From positions 1 to 16,857 of the forward strand of contig DBCP01000158.1 in NCBI GenBank assembly GCA_002293105.1: a stretch of 16,857 nt of DNA, read 5' to 3'. The DNA is from Bacteroidetes bacterium UBA955 (GTDB lineage: Bacteria > Bacteroidota > Bacteroidia > NS11-12g > UBA955). This document shows, in pieces, positions 7,030-14,698 of the stretch. Numbering within the stretch: position 1 is the stretch's first letter; each line of letters starts with the position of its first letter. The notes beneath the pieces were generated by a model. It had not been told where the DNA came from. It ran no database searches and saw nothing but the letters and a program-made list of their open reading frames with translations. A program made the translations under genes and the position numbers.

Positions 7030-7905
7030 TTAAAAAAATATATATCCTAAAAACACCACGGGTGTATAAATCAAGGTTGAGTACAACAATTTCCGTGCAT
7101 CGGCAACTTCCAGTGTCCTGAACAAATTGAAAGCCCTGGACAGCACAAACAAGGAAATTGGCAATATCACAATCAGAGCCCTTACGCTGCACATGCCATA
7201 ATACACGGGCGTCATACTGATAATAATCAACAAAACAGTGTAAATTAAGATTTGATAAGCACTCTTTTTATCACGTCCGCCGCTCGATGGCAACATCCAA
7301 TATCCTGCCTTCTGGTAGTCGTCGTGCAACATCCATGCAATCGACCAGAAATGCGGAAATTGCCAGAAAAACTGCACCAAAAACAACATCATCCCCGGCT
7401 CGTCTATTCGTCCAACAACCGCAGTGTAACCAATCAACGGAGGCAATGCCCCAGGAATCGCGCCAATCATCACCGCAATGTTGCTCGTTTGCTTCATCGG
7501 AGTGTAAACGAACACATACAATACCAGCGACAATCCACTCAAAAATACGGCCACGAAAGGCACCGTAAGCGACAACAAAACAATCCCTGATATCCCGGTT
7601 ACCCAACAGAAAATGATGGCCTGAGAGAGGGAGATTCTTTCCTCCACGATCGGACGGTTGCTTGTGCGATCCATCTTGCCATCGTTCTCCTTTTCGATGA
7701 TCTGATTCAGTCCGTTCGATGCAAAAACCACCAACATACCGCCAATCAAAACACCTGTAAAAACCCACCAATCAAACAACTCTGTGAACGAATTGTCTGA
7801 ATTCAATTTGCATCCCAACAAATAACCAAATACCGATGTAGCGGCAACACTACTGGTTAAGCGAAATTTGATCAATTGTCCGAAAGCTTTTAACGTAGGA
7901 TTCAT
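7030..7905 (-). CDS. ctaB: Protoheme IX farnesyltransferase (heme O synthase)
   Basis: This UbiA-family membrane enzyme (also called cyoE) attaches farnesyl diphosphate to the 2-vinyl group of heme B to make heme O. At 291 residues with eight or nine hydrophobic segments it has the family length. The prenyl-diphosphate/Mg site in the first cytoplasmic loop reads ASNGLNQIIEKENDGKMDRTSNRP; its N and D residues (N67, D75, D79) replace the canonical acidic pattern in a family-typical way. The later loop has SIAWMLHDDYQKAGYWMLP. I chose ATG 7905, which begins four bases after the ctaA stop; the longer frame to 7986 would read through the end of ctaA and adds a non-family leader. Heme O made here is the substrate of CtaA encoded just upstream. 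Confidence 0.94.
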   Translation of the reverse strand: MNPTLKAFGQLIKFRLTSSVAATSVFGYLLGCKLNSDNSFTELFDWWVFTGVLIGGMLVVFASNGLNQIIEKENDGKMDRTSNRPIVEERISLSQAIIFCWVTGISGIVLLSLTVPFVAVFLSGLSLVLYVFVYTPMKQTSNIAVMIGAIPGALPPLIGYTAVVGRIDEPGMMLFLVQFFWQFPHFWSIAWMLHDDYQKAGYWMLPSSGGRDKKSAYQILIYTVLLIIISMTPVYYGMCSVRALIVILPISLFVLSRAFNLFRTLEVADARKLLYSTLIYTPVVFLGYIFF

Positions 7906-7909
7906 GTGA

Positions 7910-8989
7910 TTATGAGGGCTGAATTGAACGGGCCGATAAATACACTGCAAAGATATAGGTAATGAGGGCGCTACCCACCACAACATGCGCTACTTGTGCC
8001 CATGCTGGTACAACAAACCAAATATGAATCACACCCAAAGCAATTTGCAATGCGCAGAGCAACGCAATCATCATGTAGGGGTGTGCAATTGGCAATTTTA
8101 ACCCCGCTTGTTCTTTCGATAATCTGCGCATCAGCCAAATCATCCATCCCAATACCACAAAAGGCATGTAGCGATGTAGGACAAATACCCAATCCATGGC
8201 AAATACATTGAGCATCCCCCAACCCAAAAATCCGGCGGTATCACCCTCAACATACAATTGACCCGTGTAGCGCAATCCATCCACTTGCTCGCGGCTCCAT
8301 GCACCTATGATCACGATAAAAAAAACAGATATCCAAAGACCAAACCACTGCTTTCTTTTGAGTAAATCCAATCCTTTAAAACGAAAGGACACCGCCTTAT
8401 GCAAAGAAACCATGTAAGCAAACAAACACATAAAGCTGAGCACAAAATGCACCGTTACTACCCCTGGCAACAAATTGGTAGCAACGACCAAACTGCCTAA
8501 CCAGCCATTCAACAACAGCAAAAACAAAGCTACCAAGCCCCATCCCTTCCCGGAGCCAATCCGCTTCCTAAACCACACCGCCATGCCAAAGTAAACCATG
8601 GCAAACAACCCACTCAGAACACCAAACAACCGATTGATATACTCGATCCATGCCTTCACAGGGTCAAATACCTCCGGTGCCTGTATACTCTCGTCAGTAA
8701 GCAACAAAGTCGCCGACTTCTCCATCCCAACCGATTTCAATACTTTGGCAAATCGCTCTACCTTTTGCAATCGCTTTTCCAAGAAAATCTGCTGATAGTT
8801 ACCTGGTAACTTGCACTCACAGGTTGGAGGTGCCCACAAGCCAAAACACTTCGGCCAATCCGGACAGCCCATCCCACTTCCTGTGGCACGAACCAATCCG
8901 CCAAAAAAGAACAATAAAAAAACAGACGAACAGGTAAGTAAACCCATTCGTCTGTAAATGTTTAATATCTTATCGTTACTGCGAGGCAT
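7910..8989 (-). CDS. ctaA: Heme A synthase (COX15/CtaA family)
   Basis: CtaA oxidises the C8 methyl of heme O to the formyl group of heme A, the cofactor of the oxidase encoded beside it. The protein has 359 residues and eight membrane helices in two related four-helix halves. Near the N-terminus is GGLVRATGSGMGCPDWPKCFG, with C42 and C48; C57 and C59 follow in the same external loop. The heme-ligand histidines appear as H181 (TVHFVLS), H272 (LHRYMPF) and H335 (AHVVVG). At the first ligand position, where ExxH is usual, the sequence is EYIN (E116, N119), so the first histidine is missing. The loop between C59 and E116 is longer than in Bacillus CtaA. The start codon overlaps the coxA stop by one base (TAATG). 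Confidence 0.93.
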   Translation of the reverse strand: MPRSNDKILNIYRRMGLLTCSSVFLLFFFGGLVRATGSGMGCPDWPKCFGLWAPPTCECKLPGNYQQIFLEKRLQKVERFAKVLKSVGMEKSATLLLTDESIQAPEVFDPVKAWIEYINRLFGVLSGLFAMVYFGMAVWFRKRIGSGKGWGLVALFLLLLNGWLGSLVVATNLLPGVVTVHFVLSFMCLFAYMVSLHKAVSFRFKGLDLLKRKQWFGLWISVFFIVIIGAWSREQVDGLRYTGQLYVEGDTAGFLGWGMLNVFAMDWVFVLHRYMPFVVLGWMIWLMRRLSKEQAGLKLPIAHPYMMIALLCALQIALGVIHIWFVVPAWAQVAHVVVGSALITYIFAVYLSARSIQPS

Positions 8990-10872
8990 TAACGGCTCAA
9001 ACCGAAAACACGCTTGATGGCCGCGAAGAATACGCTGTTTTCAACAGGTGCCTCTTCTTTTGCAACCTCTTTCTCCTCTACATGCAATACCTCAGGTGCG
9101 GTAGGATCTTCCTCGTTCTGTGGGAAGAAATCAGATTCACGGTCAGGTCTGCTGTATTCATAAGGACCACGATATACAGTGGGCAATTCATGTGGCCAGT
9201 TACCGTGCAAACGAACATCAATGGGTGAAGTCCACTCCAAGGTATTTGATTGCCATGGGTTCTGCTCGGCTTTCTTGCCGCGGAAAATGCTTACGAAGAA
9301 GTTGTACAAGAACAATATCTGAGCAAATCCAGCCACAATAGCAGAGATCGTAATCAGCTTGTTTACATCCATCCAAACGTTGAAATCTTCTACCAATGTG
9401 AACTGGTAGTAACGACGTGGAACACCCGCCAAGCCCATAAAGTGCATTGGGAAGAACACCAAGTATGCTGTAATGAAAGTGATCCAGAAGTGGAAGTACC
9501 CCAACGTATTGTTCATCATACGACCATACATACGTGGGAACCAATGGTAAATACCGGCGAACATACCGAAAATCGCAGCACTACCCATAACCAAGTGGAA
9601 GTGTGCCACAACGAAGTATGAATCGTGCAATTGGATATCCATGGCAGCATTACCGAGGTAAATACCTGTCAAACCACCAGAGATAAAGAAACTTACCAAA
9701 CCAATTGAGAACAACATGGCAGGCGTGAATCGCAAGTTACCGCGCCACAATGTAGTTAGGTAGTTGAACGCTTTCACCGCAGATGGAACCGCAATGATCA
9801 ATGTCAAAATCATGAACACCGAACCCAAGAATGGATTCATACCCGTGATGAACATGTGGTGTCCCCATACGATGAACGACAACACAGATATACCCATCAA
9901 TGAGATAACCATCGCTGTGTAACCAAAGATTGGCTTGCGGGCGTTGGTAGAAATTACTTCAGAGGTGATACCCAATGCAGGCATCAAAATGATATATACT
10001 TCAGGGTGACCCAAGAACCAGAACAAGTGCTGGTACAATACTGGACTACCACCCACGTTTTCCAAAGCACCCACACCTTCCAAGAAGATATCGCTCAAGT
10101 AAAACGAAGTACCGAAACTACGGTCAAAAATCAAGAACAACGCCGCACCCAACAACACTGGGAAAGAAAGCAATCCCAAAATCGCGGTGAAAAAGAATGC
10201 CCAAATGGTCAATGGCATGCGATTCATGCTCATTCCCTTGGTACGTTGGTTCAATACGGTAGAGATATAGTTAATACCACCCAACAAAGCAGAGATGATG
10301 AACAATGCAATGGCAACCAACCACAAGGTCATACCCAAACCTGAACCCGGCATGGCTTTTTCTAAAGCACTCAACGGAGGATAAACCGTCCATCCACCGG
10401 ATGCTGGACCTGTTTCTACGCCCACAGAAATCAATAAAACTACGCTCGACAAGAAGAAGAACCAGTAGCTCAACATGTTCATGAACGGTGATGCCATATC
10501 ACGCGCACCCAACTGCAATGGAATTAAAAGGTTACTAAAAGTACCACTCAAACCTGCGGTCAATACATAAAATACCATGATGGTACCGTGGATGGTAACC
10601 AAACCCATGTAAAAGTTAGGGTCTAATTTGCCGTCAACGGCCCATTTACCCAGCAACATCTCTAATAATCCGAACTGCTCATCGGGCCAAGCCAATTGAA
10701 GACGGAATAACAAAGACATACCCATTCCAACGATACCCATAATAATCCCTGTAATCAGGAACTGTTTGGAGATCATTTTGTGATCCATAGAGAAAACGTA
10801 CTTACTGATGAACGATTCCTTGTGATGGTGATCGTGGGTGTGATGATCGGCGTGTAATGCTGAAGTGCTCAT
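8989..10872 (-). CDS. coxA: Cytochrome c oxidase subunit I (aa3-type, A1 features)
   Basis: The catalytic subunit holds heme a and the heme a3-CuB centre that reduces O2 to water and pumps protons. It has 627 residues and twelve core helices. Visible ligands: H95 (TIHGTIMVF) and H426 for heme a, H424 for heme a3 (VVAHFHLVM), and H289, H338 and H339 for CuB. Y293 in GHPEVY is the cross-linked tyrosine. E291, D125 and N132 (GARDMASPFMN) mark the D proton channel; K367 and S364 (AVPSAVKAF) mark the K channel, so it belongs to the A1 type. The N-terminus is unusually histidine-rich (residues 7-17), and the tail after residue 560 is acidic and probably flexible. It follows coxB by 25 bases. Confidence 0.98.
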   Translation of the reverse strand: MSTSALHADHHTHDHHHKESFISKYVFSMDHKMISKQFLITGIIMGIVGMGMSLLFRLQLAWPDEQFGLLEMLLGKWAVDGKLDPNFYMGLVTIHGTIMVFYVLTAGLSGTFSNLLIPLQLGARDMASPFMNMLSYWFFFLSSVVLLISVGVETGPASGGWTVYPPLSALEKAMPGSGLGMTLWLVAIALFIISALLGGINYISTVLNQRTKGMSMNRMPLTIWAFFFTAILGLLSFPVLLGAALFLIFDRSFGTSFYLSDIFLEGVGALENVGGSPVLYQHLFWFLGHPEVYIILMPALGITSEVISTNARKPIFGYTAMVISLMGISVLSFIVWGHHMFITGMNPFLGSVFMILTLIIAVPSAVKAFNYLTTLWRGNLRFTPAMLFSIGLVSFFISGGLTGIYLGNAAMDIQLHDSYFVVAHFHLVMGSAAIFGMFAGIYHWFPRMYGRMMNNTLGYFHFWITFITAYLVFFPMHFMGLAGVPRRYYQFTLVEDFNVWMDVNKLITISAIVAGFAQILFLYNFFVSIFRGKKAEQNPWQSNTLEWTSPIDVRLHGNWPHELPTVYRGPYEYSRPDRESDFFPQNEEDPTAPEVLHVEEKEVAKEEAPVENSVFFAAIKRVFGLSR

Positions 10873-10897
10873 ATGAATATGATTCTTTTTTTTAAAA

Positions 10898-12358
10898 TTA
10901 ATTGGCAGCTACAGCTGCGGGTGAAACGGCAGTTGAATCAGCAGTAGCGGGAACAGCTTCCATTGCGGGAGCTACCATCTTCGCCTGTGCGGCCAACCAT
11001 GTATTATACTCAGACTCAGATCCTACTACAGTGATTTTGATTTTCATGTTGTAGTGCGCTGCTCCACAAATTTTGTTGCAGTACAAATAGTATTCGAAAT
11101 TGGGGTTTCCTTTCGATGCTTTCGCTTCAGCCGTTGTCTTAATTGGCGTGAATGGGAACACCGTGCTCATTCCAGGCACACAGTTCATCTGTGCACGGAA
11201 CTCAGGCATGTATGCAGAGTGAATCACATCCCTTGCACGGAAACGGAACATATAAGGCTTGTTTTTTACCAATACGATTTCCGTAGTTACGCGGTCATCA
11301 TTCGATTCTTTATTGAAAATTTCAGGCTTGCTCTTGAATGCAGCGATTCGCTTCAAATTGGTCTCCTTGCGCTTGATTTCCTTCTTCATCTGACGAACAT
11401 ACGCACCGCTTTCAGCATCCAACACCTTCTCGCGAAGAGCCTTGTGCTCGGAAACGTAGGTCTTATTCAAACCTGTAGCTTCCATTTTGTCCAAAGCAGC
11501 ACGCCAAACTTTGGCAGAATCATCCGCTGCAGCAACTTTCGCCTCCAACTCCGCAACCTCGCCTGTCAAGGTGGTCGTTAATTTGTCCGCCTCAGTATCA
11601 ACAGCCAATCCCAATGGGTTGGTTCCAGAAATCAATACATAACTGCTTTCGCCCATTTTCTTATCCTCACCGGCATAACGTGCCTTCCAACCAAATTGGT
11701 AAGCAAACACTTCAATTTCTTGCGCATCTTCATTGGGGGTCTGGGTGATTTTCGTCCACACATTGAAACCACGTAATACCAAGAAAGTCAATACAATTGC
11801 AGGAACAATTGTCCAAATAACTTCCAATTTGTTGTTGTGGAAGAAATAGGCTGCTTTGCGATCTTCTCTGTAGTAGTATTTAAACATGAAGAAGAACAAC
11901 AGTACCTCTGTAACAATGAATACGAAAAAGGTAAAGCCGAACGTCCACATGAACATCGAATCCAAAGACTCACCATGCTCAGAAGCCGCATCCCACAGCA
12001 ACAAATATTTACTGTGTGCACTTAATTCCCAGAAAACACCGATTAAACCCAAGATAAGTACCACCAAAGCGATGATACCATTCACCTTGTGTGAACTTAC
12101 AATCTTCTTCCCTGTAATACGCTCAGCCAAACTTCCGATATCGAAAGCCCGAGCAATCACCAAAACGATCAATAAAATCAGCAGGCAAAGCAAAATATTT
12201 AACCAATTCCAACCGCTTGGATCAAATTCCTGTGGAGGAGCAATTACATCTGTGGCTGCTTGAGCGAACGACGTTGTAATGGCTATGCTAGCCACTAACA
12301 AAGATAACAACTTCTTAGTCAATGAGTTGAATGTGTTTTTTGGTAAAGTAAGCTTCAT
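10898..12358 (-). CDS. coxB: Cytochrome c oxidase subunit II with coiled-coil insertion
   Basis: Subunit II accepts electrons from cytochrome c at its CuA centre on the periplasmic side. The order is: signal-like segment 16-35, two extra N-terminal helices at about 52-71 and 92-112, the standard helices at 138-160 and 180-198, then the cupredoxin domain. CuA ligands are H380 (HSAYMPEFRAQMNCVPGM), C427, C431, H435 and M438 in CNKICGAAHYNM. The usual C-x-E-x-C has lysine (K429) for glutamate. Between TNPLGLAVD (about 253) and DDRVTTEIVL (about 355) lies a charged helical insertion with coiled-coil character. The tail is rich in Ala, Pro and Val. There is no fused cytochrome c domain. At 486 residues it is long for the family. 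It is the first gene of the oxidase run. Confidence 0.96.
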   Translation of the reverse strand: MKLTLPKNTFNSLTKKLLSLLVASIAITTSFAQAATDVIAPPQEFDPSGWNWLNILLCLLILLIVLVIARAFDIGSLAERITGKKIVSSHKVNGIIALVVLILGLIGVFWELSAHSKYLLLWDAASEHGESLDSMFMWTFGFTFFVFIVTEVLLFFFMFKYYYREDRKAAYFFHNNKLEVIWTIVPAIVLTFLVLRGFNVWTKITQTPNEDAQEIEVFAYQFGWKARYAGEDKKMGESSYVLISGTNPLGLAVDTEADKLTTTLTGEVAELEAKVAAADDSAKVWRAALDKMEATGLNKTYVSEHKALREKVLDAESGAYVRQMKKEIKRKETNLKRIAAFKSKPEIFNKESNDDRVTTEIVLVKNKPYMFRFRARDVIHSAYMPEFRAQMNCVPGMSTVFPFTPIKTTAEAKASKGNPNFEYYLYCNKICGAAHYNMKIKITVVGSESEYNTWLAAQAKMVAPAMEAVPATADSTAVSPAAVAAN

Positions 12359-12533
12359 TTCTTGAGCCTTTTTAGGGATTTTGAATGCGCGAATTTAACC
12401 ATTTTAAAAAGGTTTTACAACGACACGACCATTAATTTCACACCAAAACTGCATTTTCTACACAAGACTTGCCATCCACCTCCAAACAACTTTACCATCT
12501 CGCCCGCTATTGCGAATCAATCCAAATAAGAAA
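12359..12533 (-). promoter_or_regulatory. Upstream region of the oxidase operon
   Basis: These 175 bases separate ksgA from coxB, both on the minus strand, and hold the likely operon promoter. The best candidate is TAAAGTTG (12494-12487), one mismatch from TAnnTTTG, with TTG (12520-12518) 23 bases upstream; it would leave a leader of about 125 bases. I see no exact -7 box, no clear operator repeat and no strong terminator for ksgA, so read-through from ksgA is possible. Confidence 0.3.
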
Positions 12534-13433
12534 CTAGATACTTTCAACCCACATTTGGGCCAATTTCAGGTAATCTTTCACCCCCAATTGCTCAGCGCGC
12601 ATGCCCGCCCAACCATCCGGCAACACAAACCTAGGTCTCGATGTAGTTAACGATTTTACGGCGTTCCCCAACGTCTTTCGCCTCTGAGAAAATGCCGTCT
12701 TCACCACCAACTTCAACGCCCCGTAATCGCAGCTCGGTAATTCGCCCTTCAACCTACAATCTATCACACCGCTCTTCACCTTTGGCGGCGGATTAAACGA
12801 CCCCTCATGCACCGTAAACACATACTCGCAATCGTAGTAGGCCTGCAACAAAATACTGGTGATTCCATAATCTTTGTTCCCCTCACCTGCCGCCAATCGC
12901 TCAGCAACTTCTTTTTGAAACATGCCAGCAAACTGACTCACCATCACCCCGCATTCCAACATCTGAAACACAATCTGCGTACTAATATTGTACGGATAAT
13001 TCCCCACCAATGCCATTTTAGCCCCGGGCTTTACCCATACCTCGTTCTTGGCCTGCAAAAAATCACCGTGCCATACCTGCATACCCTCGGCCCATGCCTG
13101 CTTTCCCAAATACTCCACCGATTCTCCGTCGATCTCCAAACACAATAACCTTTCACCAAAACGCGGATACAAATACTTGGTCATCACGCCCATTCCTGGA
13201 CCAATTTCCACCACATGCTCCATCCTTTCATCCACCAAATCTGCAATGCGCTGCGCGATGCTTTCGTCGTTTAGAAAATGCTGTCCCAACGCCTTCTTGG
13301 CATGCACATCGCCCTTCTTCGACCCTTTCCCCGGTGCATCTTCAAACTTGCTTGCCCATTTACCACCCCGCGGTGTATTCTGAATGTGCTGGCCCGTTTT
13401 GCCGCCCTTTTCTATAGATTTATTCTGTCTCAC
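12534..13433 (-). CDS. ksgA: 16S rRNA (adenine1518-N6/adenine1519-N6)-dimethyltransferase
   Basis: KsgA/RsmA uses S-adenosylmethionine to dimethylate two adjacent adenines near the 3' end of 16S rRNA and acts as a late checkpoint in 30S assembly. Motifs in order: KKALGQHFLND, SAM-binding VEIGPGMGVMT, LCLEID, NYPYNIS (the N-x-P-Y catalytic motif) and FNPPPKVKS. The start is uncertain because no ATG precedes the conserved core. GTG 13433 overlaps the stop of the HD gene as GTGA and gives 299 residues, with a Gly/Lys-rich extension of about 42 residues. GTG 13307 would give a standard 257-residue enzyme (MHAKKALGQ). TTG 13442 is also open. I prefer 13433 because the extension is open, of coding-like composition, and translationally coupled. 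Confidence 0.93.
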   Translation of the reverse strand: MRQNKSIEKGGKTGQHIQNTPRGGKWASKFEDAPGKGSKKGDVHAKKALGQHFLNDESIAQRIADLVDERMEHVVEIGPGMGVMTKYLYPRFGERLLCLEIDGESVEYLGKQAWAEGMQVWHGDFLQAKNEVWVKPGAKMALVGNYPYNISTQIVFQMLECGVMVSQFAGMFQKEVAERLAAGEGNKDYGITSILLQAYYDCEYVFTVHEGSFNPPPKVKSGVIDCRLKGELPSCDYGALKLVVKTAFSQRRKTLGNAVKSLTTSRPRFVLPDGWAGMRAEQLGVKDYLKLAQMWVESI

Positions 13434-14659
13434 TGCTCCCAATAGGTTATGTAATACTTGGTCACAGTATCTTTCAAACTCGCCAAATTGTAATTGTCAC
13501 TTGCCTCTGCCACATCAACCAATGTGCCGTCTTTCTTCATGATGCGAATACCCCCGCCCTCACTGATATAAGCATCGTTCTTCAACATGCCCACATGCAC
13601 AAAATAATCCAAGACCCGCTCATCACTCACACCAAAAACCGAAGCTGCTTGGGTCCGCATCAACTGCCTCAACCCGTCGCTAATTGGTTCCAACTGTACC
13701 TTTATCTTTGGTAAATTTCGGCGCAATAACCTTCGGCTCATCTCCTGCAATATTCGGTCTTCGTGAAACTGCCATTCTTTGATGGCCGACATGATATCGA
13801 TGTCATCCAACTGCACAAACAAATCCAAATCCTCATCGTCAAAATCCTCAGGGTTCACATCCTTGAACAAAAAATGCATCAGTGGGTGATAACTGCCCAG
13901 GGCATGTCCTTCCTTCGCCATTTCCCGCGCCCTCTGTAAAATCGACACCAACAGCGCATCAGCGGCCAACACCGTTTTGTGCAAATACACTTGCCAATAC
14001 ATCAATCTCCTGGCCACCAAAAATTTCTCTACGCTGTAAATGCCCTTTTCTTCCACCACCAAATCGCCATTTTTCACATTCAACATATGAATCAACCGCT
14101 CAACCCCAACAATACCTTCACTCACACCGGTGTAAAAACTATCCCGCATCAAATAATCCAACCGGTCCATATCAAGCTGCCCTGATATCAACTGATGCAA
14201 AAACGGCTTCGCCGCATATTCTCCCTTAAAAATAGCAATCGCCGTGTCTAACGCACCCCCAAATTCCTGGTTCATGCGCTCCATCAACATCAAACTGATT
14301 CGTTCGTGATTTACGCCTTGGGCCAGTGTATATTCTAGCGTATGACTGTATGGACCATGTCCGATATCGTGCATCAAAATGCCCAATACCACGCCCTCTT
14401 CTTCGGTTTCCGTGATCTCTACTCCCTTCCGCTTCAATGTTTCCACCGCTTTGATCATCAGATTCATCGCCCCCAAAGCATGATGAAAACGGGTATGGGT
14501 TGCCCCAGGATACACCCATTCGCTCATCCCTAATTGCCTGATTCTTCTCAATCTTTGAAAATACGGATGCTGCACAACATCATACACCAGCGCGCTGGGA
14601 ATGGTGAGAAACCCGTGCAAAGGGTCGTTGATGATTTTTGATTTATTGCCCGATGGCAT
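13430..14659 (-). CDS. HD-domain phosphohydrolase (SAMHD1/dGTPase-like, COG1078 type)
   Basis: A 409-residue cytoplasmic protein. It begins KIINDPLHGFLTIP and HPYFQRLRRIRQLGMSEWVYPGATHTRFHHALG, both typical of SAMHD1-like HD proteins. The metal-binding H-HD-D set is H60, H97-D98 (LMHDIGHGPYSH) and D165 (GQLDMDRLDYLMRD). Family members with this architecture hydrolyse dNTPs to deoxynucleosides and triphosphate, but many bacterial ones are uncharacterised, so the substrate is not established. The C-terminal part from about 250 is helical and ends with a small strand-rich stretch (GGGIRIMKKDGTLVDVAEAS). The ATG at 14659 sits 21 bases after the stop of the TPR gene, and the stop overlaps the proposed ksgA start. 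A TACCTTTG box lies only four bases before the ATG. Confidence 0.88.
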   Translation of the reverse strand: MPSGNKSKIINDPLHGFLTIPSALVYDVVQHPYFQRLRRIRQLGMSEWVYPGATHTRFHHALGAMNLMIKAVETLKRKGVEITETEEEGVVLGILMHDIGHGPYSHTLEYTLAQGVNHERISLMLMERMNQEFGGALDTAIAIFKGEYAAKPFLHQLISGQLDMDRLDYLMRDSFYTGVSEGIVGVERLIHMLNVKNGDLVVEEKGIYSVEKFLVARRLMYWQVYLHKTVLAADALLVSILQRAREMAKEGHALGSYHPLMHFLFKDVNPEDFDDEDLDLFVQLDDIDIMSAIKEWQFHEDRILQEMSRRLLRRNLPKIKVQLEPISDGLRQLMRTQAASVFGVSDERVLDYFVHVGMLKNDAYISEGGGIRIMKKDGTLVDVAEASDNYNLASLKDTVTKYYITYWEQ

Positions 14660-14663
14660 ACTG

Positions 14664-14698
14664 CAAAGGTAATAGCCAAATCATTGTTCTGACCACAA
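14664..14698 (-). promoter_or_regulatory. Possible promoter of the HD gene, nearly leaderless
   Basis: TACCTTTG (14671-14664) matches the Bacteroidota -7 consensus exactly and has a TTG (14698-14696) 24 bases upstream inside the end of the TPR gene. Transcription would begin at or next to the ATG at 14659. The spacing is long and a chance match is quite possible. Confidence 0.28.

Noticed and set aside
7271..7771. A 166-codon open frame on the same strand as ctaB but in another frame.
   Set aside because: It is a shadow of ctaB: no family motif, odd Cys/Arg/Trp-rich composition, and the ctaB frame carries all the conserved motifs.
7948..7955. TATCTTTG on the minus strand inside the end of ctaA, 42 bases before the ctaB start.
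   Set aside because: It could be an internal promoter, but the only TTG upstream is 25 bases away and the genes are packed as an operon; a chance match is as likely.
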